Positions 1-6,561 of a stretch of 10,437 nt of DNA are shown here, in pieces. Location: NCBI RefSeq assembly GCF_041642155.1, contig NZ_JBEPWZ010000090.1, forward strand, positions 1-10,437, given 5' to 3'. The notes beneath the pieces were generated by a model. The model saw nothing but the letters and a program-made list of their open reading frames with translations, searched no databases and was not told the origin of the DNA. Each line of letters opens with the position of its first letter. The first letter of the stretch is position 1. Source of the DNA: Fodinibius sp041642155. GTDB lineage: Bacteria > Bacteroidota > Rhodothermia > Balneolales > Balneolaceae. The translations under genes were made by a program, and so were the position numbers.

Positions 1-2
1 TC

Positions 3-338
3 ATTACCATAATCAGCGGGTTGGTTCAAGCCGTTAACCCGGCCCTGGTCCTCGGCATGATTGATGGGGCCGTCCATCCGGCATCCAATCATTTCTTCGG
101 TATTGTGGGCCTGTTCATGGTCTTGTTCGGGGGACTCCTGTACCATGCCCTTCGGGCAAAACGGTCTCAACCTGTAGCCGTGTTCTGGTGTGGACTTCAA
201 AAATTCGGAGCGGCCGCAGCGGTTGGAATCGGGATTTCCCGGGACATTTTTTCATGGCTGGCCCTGGGCGTTGCCGGATTTGATCTCCTGTCGGGACTCC
301 TGATTATAATCTACTGGTATTCCATACAGGAACGGTGA
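3..338 (+). CDS. Small multi-helix membrane protein, 5'-partial
   Basis: The reading frame is open from the window edge, so the true start lies upstream; a TTG at 21 is an unlikely start because coding sequence continues before it. The visible ~111 residues are almost all hydrophobic. They form about four membrane segments: the partial N-terminus through VNPALVLGMI, then NHFFGIVGLFMVLFGGLLY, AVFWCGLQKFGAAAAVG, and FSWLALGVAGFDLLSGLLI. A short basic loop (RAKRSQ) separates segments two and three. I know of no characterised function. The stop codon (336-338) overlaps a possible GTG start (335) of the patatin-like gene, so the two are probably one transcript and possibly translationally coupled. 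A role in anchoring or serving the lipid hydrolase at the inner membrane is inference only. Confidence 0.75.
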   Translation: MTIISGLVQAVNPALVLGMIDGAVHPASNHFFGIVGLFMVLFGGLLYHALRAKRSQPVAVFWCGLQKFGAAAAVGIGISRDIFSWLALGVAGFDLLSGLLIIIYWYSIQER

Positions 339-361
339 TATTACTGCTACTTTTTAACAAA

Positions 362-1912
362 ATGATGATGAACAAACCAATACAACCTGTTTACGGAGCT
401 CCCCCGGCTGGCTATACGGGACCCAAGCGATCGCTTGTACTTGCGGGCGGGGGGATGCGCGTGGCCTACCAGGCCGGGGTCATGCGAGCCCTGGTTGAAA
501 ACAACCTTTGCTTCCACCACGCCGACGGGACGTCGGGAGGCACGATGAACCTGGCGATGCTGCTGTCAGGACGCTCTCCTGCGGATATGTGCGACCGGTG
601 GCGTACCCTTGATGTCAAAAAGTTTGTCTCCATGCTGCCATTCGACGAGTACCTGCGCTTGCATAAAACCAAGGCACTGGGCAGTGCCGAAGGGATTGTC
701 AACGAGGTGTTTCCCCACCTTGGCATTGATGTTGGAAAGATCAGGCAGGCACGGGGTATACAGGGAACCTTCAACGTCTGTAACTACACGGATAAGATAA
801 ACGAATCCATACCTCATCGGGAAATAGCACTGGACCTGCTGGTTGCAGGTATTTCTCTTCCCATATTCATGCCTGCGGTTCAGTACCAGAGCAAGAAGTA
901 CATCGATGCGGTCTGGATTAAGGACGCGAATCTGACCGAAGCCGTAAAGCGGGGAGCCGAGGAAATTTGGCTGGTGTGGTGCATAGGTAATCACGGACAA
1001 TACAGGGATGGCCTGTTCAACCAGTATGTCCACATGATTGAGATGAGCGCCAACGGGGCCCTGTTCGAGGAGTTCGACCGTATCAGGGAACTGAACGAAC
1101 GGATCCGGCGGGGTGAATCCCCTTACGGCCAGGAGCAGCCGGTAAGGCTGCACGTTATAAAACCTGAGTATCCCCTTCCCCTGGATCCCGATTTCTTTTT
1201 CAATCGTATTGATGCCTCAACCCTGACAAGTATGGGATACGCCGATGCCATGCAATACATGGACAAGCGCAGCGAAGCAGGTGTCTCATGGACGCCGTCG
1301 GCTACCAAAATGAAAGAGCCGGTTCCCGGAATAGCCTTCCGGGAAAAGATGGAAGGCTGGTTTGCCTTGGGTGAAACGGATCCGAAGCAGGGAGCCCGTG
1401 CGGGCAAGAAAAATGGGAGCAGCATGTCCCTGCACGCTTCCATTTATATTCGCGACCTGGACACATTTATGGCGAACCCGGACCACGGTGGAGCGATGAA
1501 CGGGCACCTTGTATTTGTGGACTTTGACACCTACCTGCCGGCTAAAACAGGAGTATTTAACTTGTTTGTGGAAGATAATAAAGATACCGAGGTCAAATGG
1601 ATGATCTATGAGATGTCGTTCAGCCATGACGACAGGGAGTACTATTTAGCTGGAAAAAAGGAGGTGAAAAATGATCCCGGTTTTGATCTCTGGAAAGATA
1701 CCACCACGTTAAACGTAAGGCTCTTCGAAGGGTCTGATGACACAGGCGATATTGTTGGGGCCGGGATACTCACCCTGGAGGCAAAGGAACTGGTAAAACT
1801 TATCCGAAGCATGCATGCCATCGATGCTTCGGGAACAGCCGAAAAAATAAATCTGCTGGCTAATTTCGGCACCTTCTTTCTGAGTGAACTGTGGGATACC
1901 TATGGCAACTAA
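362..1912 (+). CDS. Patatin-like phospholipase with extra C-terminal domain
   Basis: This is a predicted lipid acyl hydrolase using the Ser-Asp dyad of the patatin/cPLA2 fold. Counting from the alternative GTG at 335 (525 aa), the oxyanion-hole motif GGGMR is at 38-42, the nucleophile elbow GTSGG at 65-69 (Ser67), the family motif VAGISLPIF at 170-178, and the catalytic Asp191 in YIDA, where most relatives have DG[GA]. The patatin fold ends near residue 300. From about 355 to the end lies a second domain (ASIYIRDLDTF..., DPGFDLWKDTTTLN...). From memory it resembles the C-terminal part of some cholesterol-oxidase-like GMC oxidoreductases; its function is unknown to me. No signal peptide is obvious. 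Start choice: three tandem ATGs at 362, 365 and 368 are offered as the start. GTG 335 overlaps the upstream stop (GTGA) and would add nine residues. Neither has a Shine-Dalgarno. It converges with the aconitase gene. Confidence 0.85.
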   Translation: MMMNKPIQPVYGAPPAGYTGPKRSLVLAGGGMRVAYQAGVMRALVENNLCFHHADGTSGGTMNLAMLLSGRSPADMCDRWRTLDVKKFVSMLPFDEYLRLHKTKALGSAEGIVNEVFPHLGIDVGKIRQARGIQGTFNVCNYTDKINESIPHREIALDLLVAGISLPIFMPAVQYQSKKYIDAVWIKDANLTEAVKRGAEEIWLVWCIGNHGQYRDGLFNQYVHMIEMSANGALFEEFDRIRELNERIRRGESPYGQEQPVRLHVIKPEYPLPLDPDFFFNRIDASTLTSMGYADAMQYMDKRSEAGVSWTPSATKMKEPVPGIAFREKMEGWFALGETDPKQGARAGKKNGSSMSLHASIYIRDLDTFMANPDHGGAMNGHLVFVDFDTYLPAKTGVFNLFVEDNKDTEVKWMIYEMSFSHDDREYYLAGKKEVKNDPGFDLWKDTTTLNVRLFEGSDDTGDIVGAGILTLEAKELVKLIRSMHAIDASGTAEKINLLANFGTFFLSELWDTYGN

Positions 1913-2060
1913 CCCTTTTTCTCACACACAAAAAATGGAAAATGACGCTATGCTCCTTAGGAACGGTGAATTATAGTTATTTTGTAATATATGAATTTTT
2001 TCTCACGTGCTTTTTCCAGTCGGCTTGCAGCAACCATATTACTCGAGGAACATCCGGGCT

Positions 2061-2114
2061 AAAAAATAAAAGCCGGAATCCCAGGGACCTGATCCGTCAA
2101 TGGGAATTCCGGCT
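2061..2114 (-). terminator. Rho-independent terminator of the aconitase gene
   Basis: The arms AGCCGGAATCCC (2071-2082) and GGGAATTCCGGCT (2102-2114) pair over 12 bp with a single bulged base around a 19-nt loop. On the minus strand the hairpin is followed by TTTATTTTTT (complement of 2061-2070). It lies 27 bp past the aconitase stop codon. On the plus strand there is no T-tract after the hairpin, so it should not efficiently end patatin transcription. Confidence 0.85.
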
Positions 2115-2141
2115 TCAAATACCAGGTTGCGAGCTATTGCT

Positions 2142-4112
2142 CTAACCGCTACCGTTCTCTTTCCGGGCCTTAAACCGATTGATGACCCCGCCATGGAGAA
2201 CAGCCTTTTTTTGACGGTCACTAAAGGTGTGTTTTACCGTGTACTTGTTCCCCTTCGTCTTATTGTGAATAACAACCTCATTACCATTTTCAATAGCGCT
2301 ACGGATATCACTCACCGCCAGGACATCCCCCTGATCGATATCCTCATAATCCGCGTCATGTTCAAATTCGAGCGGCGGAATACCGAAATTGATAAGGTTT
2401 TGCCAACCGATGCGGGCATAGCTCTTGGCGATAACCGCCCGCTGTCCCAGATATCGCGGCGCTATGGCGGCATGTTCACGGCTCGAACCCTGTGCATAGT
2501 TTTCACCGGCAACGACCACGTGCCCCCCATGCTCGCCTTTGGCTTGCATGGCCCGGTTGTGGAAATTCTTATCTACCACATCAAGCGTAAATTTGCTGAT
2601 TTCCGGAATGTTGCTTCGGTAGGGAAGCACCTCAGCACCGGCGCGCAGGATTTCATCGGTGGAGATATCATCTCCCATCTTGAGCAGAACGGGTACTTCA
2701 AAATCTTCCAGCGGGTCAAAGTCGGGCATGGTTGAAATATTCGGGCCCTTCTTGATTTCACCCCGTTTCTTTTTGGGCTTGGGCTCGGTGAGCATTTCGG
2801 TGTTTATGAACAACTCATCGGGATGCTCAAAAACCGGATACCTCATGTTGTACAGATCTTCAAGATCACGCGGGTCGGTAATCTTGCCGGTCAGCGCAGA
2901 AGCGGCCGCTGTTTCAGGACTGACCAGAAATACAGAGTCTTCGGGCGTACCTGACCGGTCGGGGAAGTTACGCGGCACCGTGCGCAGGCTGTTTTGTCCC
3001 GATGCAGGGGCCTGCCCCATTCCAATACAGCCGTTACAGCCGGCCTGGTGAATACGGGCACCGGACTGAACCAGGTTAAACATTACGTTATTTTTCACCA
3101 TATTCTCGATAATCTGCCGTGATGTCGGGTTAATATCGAAGGAAACATTATCATTAACCATTTTATCCCTCACAATCTCGGAGGCAACCCAAAAATCACG
3201 GTAGCCGGGGTTGGCTGAAGACCCCACGTACGACTGGTAGATATCCTCTCCTTCTACCTCGCGGACCGGCACCACGTTGCCGGGGCTGCTGGGAAGAGCA
3301 ATCAGCGGTTCCACATCATCGAGGATGAGCTCTTCATACTTGTCATACTCCGCCCCTTCGTCGGCAACCAGTTCCACAAATTCATCGCCCCGGTGCTGGG
3401 ACTCCATGAAGCGGCGCACTTCACCGTCAGCGGGAAACACCGTACTCGTAGCTCCCATCTCCGTACCCATGTTGGCTAAAACGTGGCGATCCATCGTCGA
3501 GAGATTTTTTAACCCTTCACCGAAATATTCAATAACATAGCCGGTCGCTCCGTCCACATCATAGCGGCGAAGCATTTCCAGTACGACATCTTTAGCACTT
3601 ACCCAGTCGGAAAGTTCTCCTTTCAATTCAACCCCCAATACTTTCGGCATCTTCATATACATCGGTTCTCCGGCAATCGCAAAAGCAACGTCAAGACCGC
3701 CGGCGCCAATGGCCAGCATCCCCATGCATCCGGATGCGGGAGTGTGACTGTCAGATCCGGCCAGCGTTTTACCCGGGATGGCAAACCGTTCGGTTTCAAT
3801 AGGGTGACTTACCCCATTGCCCGGCCGGCTGAACCACATCCCAAAATGTTCGGCAGCTGACTTCAAAAACACGTGGTCATCCGGATTTTTATAATCCGTC
3901 TGTATCAGGTTATGGTCAACGTACTGGCAGGATAATTCAGTTTGAGCCTCTTCCAGCTCCATGGCTTCCAACTCCAGCATGACCATGGTCCCTGTGGCAT
4001 CCTGGGTGAGCGTCTGGTCAATCCTGAGGCCGATCTCTTCTCCCGGCTTCATCTCACCATCGACAAGATGGCTTTTAATTAACTTTTGCGTTACATTTAG
4101 TGGCTTACTCAT
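2142..4112 (-). CDS. Aconitate hydratase (short, Aquifex-type)
   Basis: This predicted TCA-cycle enzyme interconverts citrate and isocitrate through cis-aconitate in the cytoplasm. At 656 aa it is much shorter than AcnA/AcnB (roughly 850-900) and fits the 'putative, Aquifex type' group with the swivel domain joined directly at the C-terminus. Visible active-site parts are VDHN (Asp66-His67), His103, SDSHT (120-124), HQAGCNGC with cluster Cys359 and Cys362, RNFPDR (Arg381, Arg386), STDEI (Asp486) and QGSSREH (Ser543-Ser544-Arg545, matching catalytic Ser642 of mitochondrial aconitase). The linker is a lysine-rich stretch near 443-455. An oddity is that the usual GSCTN motif carrying the first cluster cysteine reads GSSAN (297-301), so residue 299 is Ser, while Cys129 appears in the SDSHT loop. 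The ATG at 4112 gives the expected N-terminus (NVTQKLIKSHLVDGE). No Shine-Dalgarno is seen. It is monocistronic, with a terminator downstream. Confidence 0.93.
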   Translation of the reverse strand: MSKPLNVTQKLIKSHLVDGEMKPGEEIGLRIDQTLTQDATGTMVMLELEAMELEEAQTELSCQYVDHNLIQTDYKNPDDHVFLKSAAEHFGMWFSRPGNGVSHPIETERFAIPGKTLAGSDSHTPASGCMGMLAIGAGGLDVAFAIAGEPMYMKMPKVLGVELKGELSDWVSAKDVVLEMLRRYDVDGATGYVIEYFGEGLKNLSTMDRHVLANMGTEMGATSTVFPADGEVRRFMESQHRGDEFVELVADEGAEYDKYEELILDDVEPLIALPSSPGNVVPVREVEGEDIYQSYVGSSANPGYRDFWVASEIVRDKMVNDNVSFDINPTSRQIIENMVKNNVMFNLVQSGARIHQAGCNGCIGMGQAPASGQNSLRTVPRNFPDRSGTPEDSVFLVSPETAAASALTGKITDPRDLEDLYNMRYPVFEHPDELFINTEMLTEPKPKKKRGEIKKGPNISTMPDFDPLEDFEVPVLLKMGDDISTDEILRAGAEVLPYRSNIPEISKFTLDVVDKNFHNRAMQAKGEHGGHVVVAGENYAQGSSREHAAIAPRYLGQRAVIAKSYARIGWQNLINFGIPPLEFEHDADYEDIDQGDVLAVSDIRSAIENGNEVVIHNKTKGNKYTVKHTFSDRQKKAVLHGGVINRFKARKENGSG

Positions 4113-4151
4113 AAATAGTAAATAGTTTTTTTGGCTATCTTTTGATTCCTA

Positions 4152-4178
4152 ATTATGTAAAGGCTAACTTGGCGTCAA
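4152..4178 (-). promoter_or_regulatory. Possible aconitase promoter
   Basis: On the minus strand TTGACG (complement of 4173-4178) is followed after 15 bp by CATAAT (complement of 4152-4157), about 40 bp before the ATG at 4112. The -35 match is good, but the spacer is short and the phylum may use a different -33/-7 consensus, so this is tentative. Confidence 0.25.
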
Positions 4179-4514
4179 TCGTTTCCAAAATATGGTTCGT
4201 GAGACTTTTTTTCTTGCAATTCAACCGAAAACTGCTAATTTAAAAGTGTTCTAATCTGTCTTGATAAAAGCTGCTTAGTTTTTTCATTATTTTTTTATTA
4301 ATTATAGACAGAGACAAGACGTTTCGGTTGTATTAGCTTTATACTTGCATTCGTTCTGAATAGATGATCTGTCTTATGAAAATAAAACCTACATTTATCA
4401 ATAGATAGTTCTGTAATCTCGATTCAGCCTTAGCCTGCCCGGCACACAACCGAGAACCAAATTCAGCCACTTTTTCAATAATAAACAGTATTCCATTAAT
4501 AAAGTATACATAGT

Positions 4515-4520
4515 AGGAGA
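4515..4520 (+). promoter_or_regulatory. Shine-Dalgarno of the Dabb gene
   Basis: AGGAGA lies 9 nt upstream of the ATG at 4530. It is notable because most other genes in this window show no recognisable ribosome binding sequence. Confidence 0.7.
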
Positions 4521-4529
4521 AAGAATATT

Positions 4530-4850
4530 ATGATTCGACACGTAGTAATGTGGAAGTTAAAAGATGAAGCCGAAGGAGCCTCCAAGGAGAAAAACGCTGA
4601 AAAAATGAAGCTGATTCTGGAGGGATTAAAAATTAATATCGAGGAAATTAAAAATGTCGAGGTAGGTATTAATATATCAGAAGATGACAATGAAGCCGGG
4701 AGGCCCTATGACGTGGTCCTCATTTCTGACTTCGAAACCGAACTCGACTATACCATGTATACACGCAACGAACATCATAAGAAAGCGGTCAAATTCATCA
4801 ATTCAGTTATCGAGGATCGTAATTTTGTTGACTATAAGGTAGATATTTAA
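4530..4850 (+). CDS. Dabb (stress-responsive alpha-beta barrel) protein
   Basis: This 106-residue protein matches the Dabb family, in which small ferredoxin-like subunits dimerise into an alpha-beta barrel. It shows the typical opening MIRHVVMWKLKDEA (His4 in the conserved RH-[IV]-V stretch), a long charged helix (about 16-37), the middle strand around NVEVGINIS, the strand DVVLISDFE, and the late helix motif NEHHKKAVKFI. The length is normal for the family. Members range from plant stress proteins to enzymes such as olivetolic acid cyclase, and the bacterial ones mostly lack a known reaction, so no substrate can be given. A good Shine-Dalgarno (AGGAGA, 4515-4520) sits 9 nt before the ATG and decides the start. 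It appears to be a single-gene unit. The codons are more AT-rich than in the flanking patatin and aconitase genes. Confidence 0.85.
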   Translation: MIRHVVMWKLKDEAEGASKEKNAEKMKLILEGLKINIEEIKNVEVGINISEDDNEAGRPYDVVLISDFETELDYTMYTRNEHHKKAVKFINSVIEDRNFVDYKVDI

Positions 4851-4894
4851 ATCCTGCTGTAAGATTTTATCAGCCAACAGGAAATGAACACCTA

Positions 4895-5092
4895 TTAAGA
4901 GGCCATATTACTTTGCTCAAGCGTCAGCTGCTTCCGCTCGGCCGGAATGGCTGTTACTTGGTTAATCAAATTGTTGGCGGTGGTTTGGACTTCGTGCTGG
5001 CCGATAAACCGGCCTTCCTCATTCATGAATCCAATGGTAGAATGTTTGCTATGGAAGTCAATTCCTATGTATACTTGGTTATAATTGTTCAT
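4895..5092 (-). pseudogene. IS110-family transposase, N-terminal remnant
   Basis: The 65 codons encode the start of a DEDD (RuvC-like) IS110-family transposase. The opening YIGIDFHSKHSTIGFMNEEG carries the first catalytic Asp (Asp12), and LTLEQSNMA carries the Glu (Glu59). Family members are several hundred residues long, so the remaining acidic residues and the C-terminal domain with the catalytic serine are gone. The frame stops at TAA right after NMAS, and only 45 bp separate that stop from the Dabb gene, leaving no room for the missing part. AGAGG on the minus strand, 9 nt before the ATG at 5092, fits a ribosome binding site. The peptide cannot be an active recombinase. It marks an old insertion and deletion between the Dabb and sulfotransferase genes. 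Confidence 0.85.
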
Positions 5093-5165
5093 AAGAGGAT
5101 GCCTCTGGATTTAGTTATAAGTTTATGGGACTTAAATCTACTAAATTCAGGACGTCCCCTTTTTT
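5093..5165 (-). mobile_element. Probable left-end remnant of the IS110 element
   Basis: This non-coding stretch upstream of the transposase start is where IS110-group elements keep their left end, from which a bridge RNA is made in characterised members. It contains an AGAGG/CCTCT hairpin (5094-5106) overlapping the ribosome binding site and a GGGAC/GTCCC pairing (5127-5131 with 5154-5158). Only about 73 bp remain before the MITE-like repeat starts, shorter than I would expect for a complete left end. The assignment is by position only. Confidence 0.4.
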
Positions 5166-5317
5166 ATAAGACCTTTGAAAAACCAGTCCCGAAGCATCGG
5201 GAAGCCTCAAGGCCCGATGGAGGTTGGAATCGCAGCGTATAACGTATATGTAAGCATTTCAACCGACCAATAACGCCGTCATTGGGCAAAAGAGCAGTTT
5301 TGGAAAGCTCTCATTAC
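5165..5317. mobile_element. MITE-like repeat, copy A
   Basis: This ~153-bp non-coding element has imperfect terminal inverted repeats. The left end reads AGACCTTTGAAAAACCAGT, and the complement of the right end reads AGAGCTTTCCAAAACTGCT. Internally there is a perfect 6-bp hairpin TCCCGA/TCGGGA (5187-5202). A central stem GGTTGGAAT/ATTTCAACC (5222-5230 with 5256-5264, one G-T pair) encloses a smaller CGTATA/TATATG stem (5236-5250). It shares a perfect 31-bp block (5173-5203) with 7765-7795. It has no coding capacity, so it would need a transposase supplied elsewhere. It lies between the IS110 remnant and the sulfotransferase gene, whose TAA stop falls inside the right terminal repeat. No target duplication is obvious. 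Confidence 0.7.
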
Positions 5318-6138
5318 ATATCCCATCGTTCAAACGAATATCCGCTGAATGTTCGTAATTGATCAATATCCGGGCGCAGGTATTCCGTCAGCTCATGGCG
5401 CAACGCAGGCGGCAGTGTGGGCTTGGCAACCGGGGGACGAGTCAGCCGCTTGACGGGATCCTTGATACTATCGGGTATAAAATGCTTGAGGGTTTTAATA
5501 ACCGGACTTTCTAATATGAAGCGGCTTACGCGTCCTTTTCGTCTTTTTTGGCTCGTTGCATGTTTCTGTTCCCCGTATGCCGGGTTGTAATAAGCCTTTT
5601 CCACCCCGATGAATCCAAAAATACGCTCCAGTGCACGACGGCGTTGATCCTTCAATATATAGGAAGGCATTACCAGGATCTGGTCAGCCGGATAATAGTT
5701 TAGGTAATGCTTCAGCTGCCAGTGGTATTTGCTGCACATCAGGTAGTGATTGTCCCTCGAGCCGTCTAATACCTCCTCAATGCTGCGGTGCTCGCGGCCC
5801 TCGCTGTAGTTATGGGTATAATGAGAAATAATACGTTCGATGGGATCGCGTACAAGATAAATTAATTTCACATCGGGAAGCAGCTCATACATACGTTGCG
5901 GCACTCCCGTGAAATAATGCGCTTTCGAATAATTGGGAGATGCTTCTCCATATTTTTTAAAATCTCCCTTAAACTGGGATTCATACCATGCAGCTCCCCG
6001 GTCAAAATTGTTCTCCGCTACAAAATAATCCACTTCCTTAATCTCCGACATTCCTACCTCCGGATGCAGCCGCAAATAATGATATAAACTCGAGGTTCCG
6101 CACTTCATCGCCCCTATGATAATAAAATTGGGAAGCAT
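5314..6138 (-). CDS. PAPS-dependent sulfotransferase
   Basis: This 274-aa enzyme of the heparan-sulfate N/O-sulfotransferase-like family is predicted to move a sulfuryl group from PAPS to an acceptor, probably a sugar hydroxyl or amine. The 5'-phosphosulfate loop is GAMKCGTSSLYHYL (9-22, with the catalytic-type Lys12). The 3'-phosphate site is LVRDPIERIISHY (95-107, Arg97 and Ser105). The middle SKYHWQLKHYL (136-146) and the C-terminal RTFSGYSFERW are typical of bacterial members. There is no signal peptide or membrane helix, so it should act in the cytoplasm on precursors. The length is normal, and the ATG at 6138 falls directly before the first strand. Divergence from a Wzz/glycosyltransferase cluster suggests it decorates that exopolysaccharide, which is inference. 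The stop codon lies within the end of MITE-like copy A. Confidence 0.9.
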   Translation of the reverse strand: MLPNFIIIGAMKCGTSSLYHYLRLHPEVGMSEIKEVDYFVAENNFDRGAAWYESQFKGDFKKYGEASPNYSKAHYFTGVPQRMYELLPDVKLIYLVRDPIERIISHYTHNYSEGREHRSIEEVLDGSRDNHYLMCSKYHWQLKHYLNYYPADQILVMPSYILKDQRRRALERIFGFIGVEKAYYNPAYGEQKHATSQKRRKGRVSRFILESPVIKTLKHFIPDSIKDPVKRLTRPPVAKPTLPPALRHELTEYLRPDIDQLRTFSGYSFERWDM

Positions 6139-6540
6139 GAGAATTCAATTGGTGTTAATCACGGGTTTGTCAGTTGAATGTCCATTTCATAATTCCGGAT
6201 GAAATTTAGTTAGTCCCCTGCCCTTCTTTCCGGGGAAAAACTTCTTGGTTGTCTATGGCTGCATACGACATTTCGAATACAATCCAGTAAATACCTCTTG
6301 GAGCAAAAGGATTTAGGGAGATTGAAACGCTTTTAAAATTATGACCCAGAATAATGCATGTTAAGTGGAAAAATACTGATTTCATGAAACTAACTTATAA
6401 CATCAGCGTTAAAAAAGAGTACCTTAGGTATATTATTTTTTTGCCGGTTAAGTTCCGGGTTTTCATAATAATATGGGTACTCAAATCATTTTGTAAAAAG
6501 ATCCGCAGTAAGTTAAATTGAATACGTACTGAATTTTTAA
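6139..6540. other. Intergenic region between sulfotransferase and Wzz genes
   Basis: This divergent spacer of about 400 bp should carry promoters for both sides. It contains scattered stop codons in all frames, a weak TCCCC/GGGGA pairing (about 6216-6238) and AT-rich tracts near 6430-6450. I see no gene, tRNA, long repeat or clear terminator in it. The only candidate signal is the tentative promoter listed separately. Confidence 0.55.
6491..6519 (+). promoter_or_regulatory. Possible promoter of the polysaccharide operon
   Basis: TTGTAA (6491-6496) and TAAATT (6514-6519) are spaced by 17 bp, each matching four of six sigma-70 consensus bases. Transcription would start near 6526, just ahead of the Wzz frame. 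In AT-rich DNA such a match can arise by chance. Confidence 0.25.
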
Positions 6541-6561
6541 ACGCTAAAACTGAATTTCGCA

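Larger units (their letters stand above)
4113..4529. other. AT-rich divergent intergenic region
   Basis: These 417 bp separate the divergent aconitase and Dabb genes. They must hold both promoters and are clearly AT-rich with several poly-T runs (for example 4205-4212 and 4287-4298). I see no open frame of useful size, no tRNA and no convincing long inverted repeat. Apart from the tentative aconitase promoter, nothing specific can be called. Confidence 0.6.

Noticed and set aside
566..1153. 195-codon open frame on the - strand
   Set aside because: It is antisense to the patatin domain, with its length explained by codon bias of the real gene and no recognisable motifs.
2100..2735. 211-codon open frame on the + strand
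   Set aside because: It lies wholly antisense to the strongly conserved aconitase gene and resembles no protein family. It also starts inside the terminator hairpin.
4430..4475. GC-rich patch in the AT-rich spacer, considered as a tRNA fragment
   Set aside because: On neither strand can a T-arm plus acceptor stem be paired, and no anticodon arm is found.
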